64,000 nucleotides of DNA from Sipunculus nudus (Eukaryota; Annelida; Sipuncula; Golfingiida; Sipunculidae): NCBI GenBank assembly GCA_026874595.1, contig CM049318.1, forward strand, positions 8,100,741 through 8,164,740. The letters run 5' to 3'. A program made the position numbers and the translations under genes. Shown piece by piece: positions 47,582-57,452 of this stretch (the first letter of the stretch is position 1; the number at the start of each line of letters is the position of its first letter). Below the pieces are notes generated by a model. That model was not told the DNA's origin. It was given only the letters and a program-made list of their open reading frames with translations, and searched no databases.

Positions 47582-49269
47582 TCTGTCTGTAATACTGATT
47601 CCTAACATGAAATACTAATTTGCAGATAATAACTTGTTCCAGCGAATAATTTCAATCCCACAAAATTGATTTCAACATGTTTATCACTAAAGTTGTTATT
47701 TGTCCTTGCCTTCCTCTAAAAACTATTTAACAAAATGACAATCGGCACGTTTCATAAATAATCTTAAGAATATTCTTTGTTGTGTCACCCGTTTCTCTGC
47801 CAAGGTAAGCAGATATGACTACTCATATTTGGGCATGTTCAACTTATGAACTCAATGTTCAAAATTTGACTGTTTTTATAAACCACTCAAAAATTATACT
47901 CGTTCCATTATCTTTTCTAGAAGAATCTTAAACGATTTCCCAAACCACAGCTTTGTATAACCTTGAATTCAGTTATGATTTTGGTTCTGTAAGGGTATCA
48001 CCAAGAGTGAGAGTGGCCGTCTATCAAATACATACTCGTAAAACTAGCTCGGTAGAACAAAAAAACACTTAACAGAGCATTTTTTTCTCAGGCTTTGGTA
48101 CAAGACTTCATTCATCTTTCATGAGATCGATTTTTATCCATACTTTGTGCATTTGTCAAACACAGCTCGCACGGCGGGCGTGCATGAACGTTACACTAAT
48201 GGAGTCAACAATAGACTATTTTTAGGCTGCAAGAAATTTTAAAGATGTTTATAGATTTTATGTGTGTTCATATATATAATTATCTAGCCAACTGGTCTTT
48301 CCTATTGGTGGATATAAGTAGACCAGTAAACGGCACGTCAGATCTATGGCAATGTTAAAGTAAAATTTCTTATATTTGGTAGCTTTGATGCTGTAACCGT
48401 TGTAATTTCAGAAACAATACATTTAATGTTTAAATTACCTAATTGTATTAATTCTTGAAGCAACGGCAAGTTAAAATGGTGCAGAATCAATTGTTCGATT
48501 CGCTTTAAATGGACAGTTGGACTGAAATGAAATAGTAAAAGTGTAACTTGCAACATTGGTACTATCTTTCTGTATAGTCTTGTTCAGATTCACTTACGTT
48601 TACATTATATCATTTAATATATATAAAGAGGGTATATTTTATGGACTCCTGTTGTTTCGTACTCTTTTTAGCCAATAATCTTAATCTTCGCCCCATTTTT
48701 ATTTAAATTTTGGAGCGAGTTTAGAATCCGGTCTACATGGACGAGGTTATGGGTGTATACGGACGGACGTAATGTTTTAGGATTCATGTAATGCATGGAG
48801 AAGTACGAATCATGTCGATGTCATATCCTCAGGCATATCATGGCATATGTTGAATACTACTAATATGAGACGGTCAAGTCAGTTTAGACCCATGTTGTAA
48901 ATGAAGACCGGATTCTATGTTCGGGCCTAAATTTTTTTAACGGATTTACAGTAAATTGCATTTCACTTTGACTGGTCTATTAAATGCTTAAGATTGTCTT
49001 GAAATTCGCTATGAATAACAAATATTTGGTGTTTTAAACTGACAAATAGCTTCCATCATTTCACAGTAAAACATAGATTTGTCTTTGAATATTAACTGGA
49101 AACAATGTTTTTCAATCAGATAAATGGAGCACGCGGGTACATCTGTGCAATCTGAGATGATTGTAAATATTATACAATATATACTTGGTATATATACATG
49201 TGTGTGTGTTTTTGTGCATTCACTTAGTAATTGTTGTGTAATTATATAATTAAGACCCATACTCTCCAG
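47582..49269. other. upstream of gene 4, no gene recognised
   Basis: No exon seen. It contains the foldback MITE at 48705-48934. An acceptor-like TTACAG/GACAG just before the gene 4 ATG on the minus strand mirrors the paralogs. Confidence 0.4.
48705..48934. mobile_element. small MITE with ~47-bp inverted ends
   Basis: The left end (AAATTTTGGAGCGAG ... AGAATCCGGTCT ... ATGGGT) and the right end on the other strand (AAATTTAGGCCCGAA ... AGAATCCGGTCT ... ATGGGT) align over about 47 bp, including a perfect 12-bp core. About 230 bp in total; non-coding. Confidence 0.65.
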
Positions 49270-49729
49270 ATGAACTTGTGCTAGCTGTCAACTCAGATTT
49301 CCATACTATTGGGTCTCTGTCGAAAAAAAGGGTTGAAGACCTGAAAAAGGTTGCGGCGGCTGAAGCGGGATTATTAAAACCTCAAGTGGCGAATTTCGTA
49401 TGTGAACCAAAAGGTAGATCACGGTGTATCTTTGTTCTAAACGGATTGCATATATTATAATAGACTTTTCCTTTTTATACAATCTAGGAGTTTTTTTTAT
49501 TGCAGTTGTAAATTTGGTTAACTGGGCTGAGAGTAAACGGTTTGATGACAGCCATTCCAGTAACGCGAGTCATTTTCCATCAGAAATGAGGAGAACTTAT
49601 CAAATTTGCTGCGGTTCCTGTTTACATAGATGTCCCGAAGAAAAGCACCTTGAACTTAATGGGAGATTCAATCAGCAGGAATGCTATCCCAAACCACAGA
49701 GACACAGAATGAATGTTGTCAGTATTTGA
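49270..49729 (+). CDS. two candidate exons of an unrecognised protein
   Basis: Exon a: 49270-49413 (CCAG acceptor, donor AAAG|GTAGAT, phases 1 and 1, 48 codons), with a Lys/Ala-rich segment LSKKRVEDLKKVAAAEAGLL. Exon b: 49506-49729 (TTGCAG acceptor, phase 1, ends in TGA), with a Cys-rich part ICCGSCLHRCP and QQECYPKP. The phases join without a stop, which is the main support. No domain is recognised and upstream exons are not found. They could be 3' exons of a small gene, or chance. They lie about 560 bp before the CTLD exon, but exon b ends in a stop, so the two are probably not one transcript. Confidence 0.3.
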
Positions 49730-50290
49730 TTTATTGAGATCAAACAGCGTATGAATCCTTATAGGCCTAGTTTATAATGATATTATTATTATTTTGAAAA
49801 TGTACATTATCAGATTACTACAATGAACCATTGCAGGGCATAAAGTGAATATTATATATGTAAGTATATTCACTAATCCCGCCTTCTTTACCAACTGGAA
49901 ACGCGCCCTCAGTGTGGAGCATTTTAACGTTAACACGGATATACCGTGCATCCAGAGTAGAGACATTTAGTGTACACATATTATTCACGACAAAAAACTG
50001 CTCTTGAGTTTAGTACAGGTCCATGTATCTATAAGATTTTGAACTTTCTCACGATTTCGAAAAACGACTTCTCCGTCGTTCTTTTAACTTATATTCAGAT
50101 TTAAGTAACGTCAGATTTCCAGTTACCTTCCGTTCGTTTCGTTACTTGTGTGTTGACATTGTTGTCAAATAAACGTAACTTTAATCGTTACACATCAGTT
50201 TCAGAGTTAAAATGCAGTCCCGGATACGCGTTGCCGTTTAGAGAGACCAGCAGCTAGACCCTATCCTGTTATAAACTGCTGCATTTATAG

Positions 50291-50404
50291 GCTGGAACGA
50301 AGCGGAAAGGATGTGCAGCCAAGATGGCGGAGGTCTTGTCAGCATTGAAACCAAGGAAGAAAACAGTCGCATCCATGGGACATTAACTAAGGACAATACA
50401 AAAG
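50291..50404 (+). CDS. orphan CTLD exon of a different C-type lectin
   Basis: Bounded by TTTATAG acceptor and AAAG|GTATTT donor, phases 1 and 1, 37 codons. The translation WNEAERMCSQDGGGLVSIET continues KEENSRI, the textbook alpha-1/beta-2 block of a canonical CTLD (W-x-x-A-x-x-x-C ... G-x-L-V-S-I). It is clearly not one of the four paralogs, whose matching segment is divergent and split differently. No partner exon with WIGL or WND was found nearby; the DNA to the right holds a MITE. It may be an exon of a gene continuing past disrupted DNA, or a stranded remnant. Confidence 0.65.
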
Positions 50405-50643
50405 GTATTTGTATACCTCCCTGTCACACCACACACGCAGCGGACATATATTCCCTGAGTTCTTTCACTCTGGAAAGTCCAAAATACCACTTGTTGTCTG
50501 AATCGAAGAACACGGTTTATTCCGATAACATCCAACAATTGACCACCGAATAACAACGTCTTCAACAATACAAATCACGTATATCTTCTAACGCCCTGAT
50601 CGGCTCCAACAATCTATACTCTCTCCAGGACGTATAATGTCCT

Positions 50644-50854
50644 CAGGGGCGTAGCTGCTGAACAACTGCAGATCGATCGAGCACCGGGTCCTGGTTGGGG
50701 TCGACCATGAATATACTTGTACAATAACCGTTTTCCTATTGTCCATACATGCATATTAGCGCCCCTACCCCCCCCCCCCCCCCCCGTTTTCGAATTTCTT
50801 GATCCACCACTGATGATGGCCCCCTCCCCTACCTGAATCCTGGCTACGCCCCTG
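50644..50854. mobile_element. hAT-type MITE with matching 5-bp flanks
   Basis: Ends CAGGGGCGTAGCTGCTG and, on the other strand, CAGGGGCGTAGCCAGGATT. GTCCT flanks both sides (50639-50643 and 50855-50859), a clean target duplication. An internal poly-C run lies at about 50768-50785. 211 bp, non-coding. Confidence 0.8.
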
Positions 50855-53000
50855 GTCCTCGCGGAATTTATATCACACCCAGCTCGGTGTTCAACTAATT
50901 CGTCGTTGATATAAAACGACCCGGCACCAGTTGACGCTAACTTCCAAATTCATTCACTTCCCTGACCGGCCTTGACACCGCCCTATTTATACCTGGGTAA
51001 CCGAAACTTCTAGACGTCTCTAGAATAATCAAGTCGTTTCTTGTCAAGACTAGCACCTACAGGATTTTCTAGAATTTACCTATTGGAAATTACACATTAC
51101 CTGAATTCTCTAGAACCTTCTGTCATCTAGTTATAAAAAATCATTGTACAGTAAGTCCATTTACTTACATAATAAACAAAATATTATTGAATAATCCACC
51201 AGCGTAGTCAGCACGGATGTAAACAAACAGGATGACAACAACAGCTGACAACTTTACCAAATATTATTAACTCCGTCTCCCCAACTACACTTTATGATCT
51301 TATATTCCAATTTAATATGAACTGACCTGTTAATGCACCGCATAAATTATGTTTTCCCTAACTTGTTTCATTATTTTATGAAATTCCATTTGACATACAC
51401 TAGGCAGGTAGCACATTTGTGTCACTCCCCATATCTACAAGATGCCAAATTTTAATTTTCTCATATATATTATGAATATATATATTTTTTTCATAATAAG
51501 GTTGAATTTCAAGTTTTTGTATTATTCGAGTATTCCTTTGTAAAATGCATGGAAACAAATTCTGATAAAATAATATTATCTTAAGCACAATGGGTGCCAG
51601 GGGAACTGCAATTTGAGATATTGCTTTAAAGGCGACCATTTGAGTGTGGCTCACCCATATGTCTTCACTTTAATCATGCTTTAAGCATATATGCTATATG
51701 CTTAAATGGCTATAAGAGTTATTAATTGAAACGCATCGAATTCAGTTAAAGGGTTAGATATCCCACAGATAACGAACTGTTATATAACATCAGGTTATGA
51801 CACCTTGAATAGAATCCGCCGAATATGGTGGTGGAGAACTACCGGACCAAAAATGAAATTCATGAACCATCTGAGGACCATATCTGGGAACCTTTTGCCG
51901 GGTCAGGATGCTTAAATTCTCAGGCAAGTTAAGGTATATAGCAACCCACTTGGAGAGGACTAAGCCTGCAGTGTGTAAAACGTAAATGCGATTAAAATGC
52001 CCATTAGGTCATAACAAGTGAACCAGGGGTCAGGGAGCTCAGTTTATCTGTGTCACTGCGGAATTCTATCTATTTAGACTCCTGCCTTCATTCAGCCTTT
52101 CTGTGTTTTCAGCAGTTGTGAAATACTGGTCAAATAGATCTTCTTTAAATTTTCCATAGTAATAGGGGAAAAATATGTATACATGATGTATTCTTGTTTA
52201 ATTTATGCATTTAATATAAAGAATGTCTTTGCAATGCTCCTATTGTGAAATGTCTACATACACTAATGTTTAAATTTGAAAAATATGATTGAAACTGCTT
52301 AAAAAAACAGAGAATTTGTAGATGGCGTGGGCAGTCTGGCACAGCCTTGCTGAATAAGCTGAAATTTAAACAAGGGACCTGTTTGCCTAGGCGGTCAGTC
52401 GAAATTGATTCTGAGAATATTTGTATAAATTCCTAGTGGCTGTGTTGACTGTGCACTTTTATGGACTTAATGAAAGATGCAGGAGCCTCTCATAACCATA
52501 AACATGTATTTGTAAAAGTTTCAGTATTTCAACTAAGTGACTGTAATATGCATGAAAATAAAATAAGTAAAATATATAAATTTTCCATTTTCAAATTTTA
52601 TAAATTTGCATTTAAAAAATCTGAAATATAAATGAATTTATAATTGTAACTTGCATCATTATTTACCCTTAGTTTGGCTCACAACATGTCAAATTATGCA
52701 TACACATATATTTTATTACATTTGAAGTGAGAAAATGTTTAAACTGAATTCAAATGATTTTTAAAAAGAAAATATTACCTAAAAACATAATGCCACAACA
52801 TGGTATCTTCATGATTAATCTTTGATTCATTATTTAAAAAAAGATTTTTACATTGGAATTTTCAGTAAACGTTTAAATTATTAACTTAATATAAGATTCA
52901 GTGAAAATTTGATAACAAAATCGATTTTCAAATTAGGTTGAGGGAGAAACAGGCAAAATTGTTTAATTTCGCAGGGGATACACACCCATCTAATTTTGTT

Positions 53001-53029
53001 GGGGGGGGGGGGGGGGCGGGGGGGGGGGG
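53001..53029 (+). repeat. 29-bp poly-G tract
   Basis: G16-C-G12. It is the longest G run in the window and strongly G-quadruplex-prone. Confidence 0.9.
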
Positions 53030-54439
53030 TACTGAATGCAACATTTTTCATTTGCAGCCTGTACACTATCAGAAGTCTCAAAATACAAGTATTGGCAAAT
53101 ATCACTATGAATTGTGTTTTTTACATAAGGGAATAATTCGATCCCCTACTAAGTGTTGACAAGAACCACGCTGTAAGGCACAATATGGATGACAATATCT
53201 TCGTAATTATGACGACTCTTGGCCTACAGGAACTATGTCAATGTGTGTTACTAAACTAAATTTTGCTCAGTTTTCAACATTGTTTGTAATAATTATTTAC
53301 GTTTGATTTGCTGATTCTGGTACATGCTACAGGCAAATATTTATGATGATTCAATAAGATCCTTGAAGCATACCATATATTTTAAAGTCCTGAAAGAACA
53401 CGATTGATAGAAAATCATTTAAGAGTATTGAGGCATAAATATGAGGAAACGTTACACTTAATGAAAACATAATTTCGAAATTGCTGTGTTCATAATTTTG
53501 TTTTTATTCCACTAAAAATGAAAAGGACAATGTGGAACCTTCATTTTAACTACAGTTAACCGATATTTCATATCAGCGCCATTTTGTGCTCATTTTGTGA
53601 AAGGCAGAATTTTGAGTAAGGCATCAAAACTGAATAATTCGTTTGTATATTCTTATACATTTGAGTGGATCGCCAACGAAAATACCTAAAGTTTTACTCA
53701 GTTGAAATATGATTAGTGTTAACGTTTAAACAACAACCAAAATAGCTACCTTAAACTTTAAATCGTCCAACGTTTGAATACAATATGGCGCTGAGAAGCA
53801 AAAGTGTTAGTTACCGTAAATAACAATAATCTTTTTCAAAGGTACCCCATTGCTACTTTGTCCCTCACCAATGAAAAAGTGCCCCCGCTGAAACTGAGCC
53901 CATGTTTTAAGAAGAACACATTTTTAATCTGCCCGCAAGAGTGTTTATCTGTGTGGCTTCAGCGTTAAAATTTAACTTTACGAAATAATGCATTTGTAAT
54001 AATATTCTCAATCCACGAAATGTATCTGGAGGATAAATAAATACGTGAAATTTCTATTTATCAGGTTATTTGGTTCTAACCTGCTTACACGGATATATGC
54101 GAATTACTGCATATTATACTTTGTCTCTCTAGTTCTGAATCGCGCTCTCTCACTCGCTCTTAATATTTAAGGCCAGGCGTGATTTATAGGCAAGTTCACC
54201 CGAATTAACGATTCTAGTACATAAATAGGCGTTAGGCATATATAGGTATGTTAAAGAATGCTGCCCTGTACGGAATTTTTAAGGGGCCTTTCATTATTAC
54301 GTATTGTTACATTAAAATTAATTTTGATGTGGGCCGGTCCAGATTACAACCCTCTGGTGAAGACTTTTTGATTGTAATCTGGTCTGGACTGATTTTAAAA
54401 TGGGCCGGCCCAGATCAGAATTATGATCTGGGCCAGTCC

Positions 54440-55785
54440 AGTTAACAGTTCTGTGGTAGACTGATATTTTTAAAACTGGACCAATCCAGATCAGAATCTT
54501 AATCTAATCTTATAGAGTGGCTTCTGTTATACTATATTTACCTATCTGGAATTTAATTACTTCAAAGAATTTGCAAAATATTGCAAGTCACTAAAAATTA
54601 ATATTTTATTGATTTATTTCATATTCTATGAAAAAGCCATTGGTTGGACTCCTGTCATATTTGGTTTATTATTATACATCTTATGTGAAATGACTAATAT
54701 TTAATTGATAAAAATAATCATGTTGAACACTGGTATTTTACAGCTGAAAACTAGGTTGTGGTTTTTGGTCTGTCATCTTTCCGTCCAGCCACCCATTAAA
54801 AATTGTGCACATATTAAAATGTTGACCTAGAACTTAAAACTAAATATTCATGAAGTAAGGCCCTTAAAAAATCTTTTTAAAAACTTGGACTTAAGTCACT
54901 GAATTAAGGTTACTGAAACTTAGCATACAGAAATATATATCTAGGGTACATAAACGAGGTTTATATTGGCTAATATGTATAGATTATTAACCAGAACATA
55001 ATATACTTAGTTATCGGGAACAATATTCACCGACTTATCATTTTAAATATTGAAGGTAGGGTATTTTTGTTACATTATTTAACTACACTTCATTTAAATC
55101 AGTTATTAGTTATCAGATTATATTTTTTCAGGTTATTAACTATGAACGTGTTTGTCACCATACTGCATACTTATAGATTTAAGCATGTCCACGCATGTTC
55201 CCCTCTATTTTTGAGATCGCCTATAATGACAGCAATCTCAGCTGTGGATTTTCGATATTGCAAAATTACAGTAATGGTATCACGAACCCCTCCCTAGCCC
55301 CACATTAGGGCACAATATCATACTACTAACCCATATATAAGCATGCAGACTGATAAATCACTTTTGTTTACTTGTAAATTAACAAAACTGGAATTAATAA
55401 AACTGGTATTTAATTATGTATGTATATAGTTATTATTGCCCTTGTAATTTTGATTTTCAGAACAGATATCACAGTTAAGTTTTTTATTATTAAGTTAAGT
55501 AGATGTCTCAGACCTTCTTGATACATATTATAAAACTATGATGATGCTGGTTAGTTTAGGTGTAGCAGATGTGAACATGCATGCTTGAAGATTAGATGAA
55601 ACCAAAGAAGCACATTACAGTCACACTAAAATATTTTAAATGATCTTGTTCATTGTGTGTTTTGTGCTCTAAACAATGGTGTATCAGGAGTAAATGTTGA
55701 TTGTATTATCTAATTTCAGATAATTAGATTAGGATTCTGATCTTGGCTGCCCCAGTTAAAAATCAGTCCACCACAGTCATTTTCT
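54440..55785. mobile_element. inverted-repeat element with GGGCC(A/G)GTCCAG-type ends
   Basis: Left arm (about 54440-54515) and right arm (about 55712-55782) are inverted copies sharing CTGTGGT(A/G)GACTGAT, AACTGG, AGATCAGAATC(T/C)TAATCTAAT. More direct and inverted pieces of the same type (GGGCCGGTCCAGAT, CAGATCAGAATTATGATCTG) extend left to about 54328. The interior is AT-rich without a transposase. Exact termini unresolved. Confidence 0.6.
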
Positions 55786-55989
55786 CTCACTCTCACTCTC
55801 TCACACAAACATATGGTAACCCGTTAAATGAAATGCCCACTCTTGTTAAGATCGTATACATAAGTGTTTACACAAGCGTATCCTTGGGTAAATACAAAAT
55901 TTAGGGGTTATCCCAACTAAATCGTGCTTTTTATTAAATAAAATTGCATTTTGAAATACGACAGTCATATTTCTATATGAAAGCTATTA

Positions 55990-55995
55990 TATGTA

Positions 55996-56034
<39 letters not shown>

Positions 56035-56043
56035 ATATATATT

Positions 56044-56082
<39 letters not shown>
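55990..56082. repeat. (TA)n microsatellite
   Basis: TA dinucleotides with two TTTA interruptions. Confidence 0.9.
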
Positions 56083-56084
<2 letters not shown>

Positions 56085-56371
56085 TTATAAGTAACCACAT
56101 CGTCTCCGAATCTCTAATGCACAAGCGGATCTGCGTTTTAAACATCTACACCATATTACACAACCGGGTATCTGATCTTGTTGGAATCCATGTTAAAAAG
56201 GATTGACATCAAAAGACCAGACATAGCAAATCATTGATACAAGGAACAATAAAGCGCTCTGGAGTAAAACTTATGGTGTCTTTCAGTGACATTGCTACTT
56301 GTTACTGCAATCCCTACTCGCATTTATATTGGAGTTGATCTTGGGCGGACCAAGCGGGTTATGAAAGAGTC

Positions 56372-57380
56372 GAGAGAAACTATCCAAGATGTATACACAT
56401 GAAAATTTCAGGTGGAAAAGTCAAACCACTGCAGAGATATGAGTAATTTTATCCCACAGCAGACAAACAGATGGACGCTGTTGCAAAAATGGTTGCAGGT
56501 GGCGCCACCATTTTTGTTTATATTATAAAGCTATCCAAGGGCTACATTTGTGTAAAAAATTTTTCCTCATTGGTCAAACGAGTCCGGAGATATAAGCATT
56601 AATGTCTGCAGCGTGAACGTGAATGAAGCTGGCGCCACCTGTCATAAAATCAAGAAAGCTATGCGGGATGTATACGCATGCCGAATTTCAGGTAATTTGG
56701 TCAAACCACTGCAGAGATATGAGAGATTTTAACCCAAGGCAGACAAACAGATGGACGCTGTGCAAAAATGGCTGCAGGTGGCGCCACCATTTTTGTGTAT
56801 GTTATAAAGCTATCCAAGGGCTACATTTGTGTAAAAATTTTTTTCCTGATTGGTCAAACGGTTCCCGAGATATGAGCTTGGATGTCTGCAGCGTGAACGT
56901 GAATGTAGGTGGCGTCACCTGTCAAAAAATCAGGAAAGCTATCTAGGATGTATACGCATGCCGAATTTCAGGTGAATAAGTCAAACCACTGCAGAGATAT
57001 GAGTGATTTTAACCCAAGGCAGATGAACAGATGGACACTGTGCAAACATGTTTGCAGGTGAGGTGGCGCCACCATTTTTTGTGTATGTTATAAAGATATG
57101 CAAGGGCTACATTTCAACAAAATATTTTCCTGATCGTTCAAACGGTTTCCGTGATATGTGGGTCCAGGTGTCGAAAAAGACGCACAAACGGACGCTGGGC
57201 AGAGAGGAAAGGTCAGAGGTCAAGGCCAATTGGTTAGGCACCAGTTCACATAATTGGTGTAAGTTTCGAAAAATTACGTCCAGTAGTCTCAGAGGAGTTC
57301 TCCGGAAACGAACGCTGCTGCGGCGGCGGCGGAACCCGGTCAAAAACATAGTGTCCGCAAAACTTCGCTTTGGCGAATAA
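56372..57380 (+). mobile_element. Helitron-like non-autonomous element, copy C
   Basis: 5'-truncated relative to copy B. Palindromic boxes GGTGGCGCCACC or variants lie at about 56498, 56629, 56778, 56909 and 57062, so five half-units. The 3' part matches copy B: AGAGGAAAGGTCAGAGGTCA, GGAGTTCTCCGGA, a CGGCGGCGGCGG run, then a hairpin around GTCCGCAAAACTTCGCTTTG. It ends 73 bp from the stop codon of the selectin-like gene, so it lies in or next to that gene's 3'UTR. Confidence 0.65.
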
Positions 57381-57452
57381 AATTAGCCGCATATATCATT
57401 TCATCATTCCACCAATCAAGCAATCTCTATAATGTCTAACATGACAGGATCC

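Larger units (their letters stand above)
50405..54327. other. long gene-poor stretch
   Basis: No further exons supported. Around the MITE (50405-51160) the base composition differs from the neighbouring AT-rich DNA and may be a mobile-element LTR. TTCTAGAA-type heat-shock-like sites recur at about 51008, 51067 and 51105. A near-continuous G tract lies at 53001-53029. The rest is AT-rich. Confidence 0.4.
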
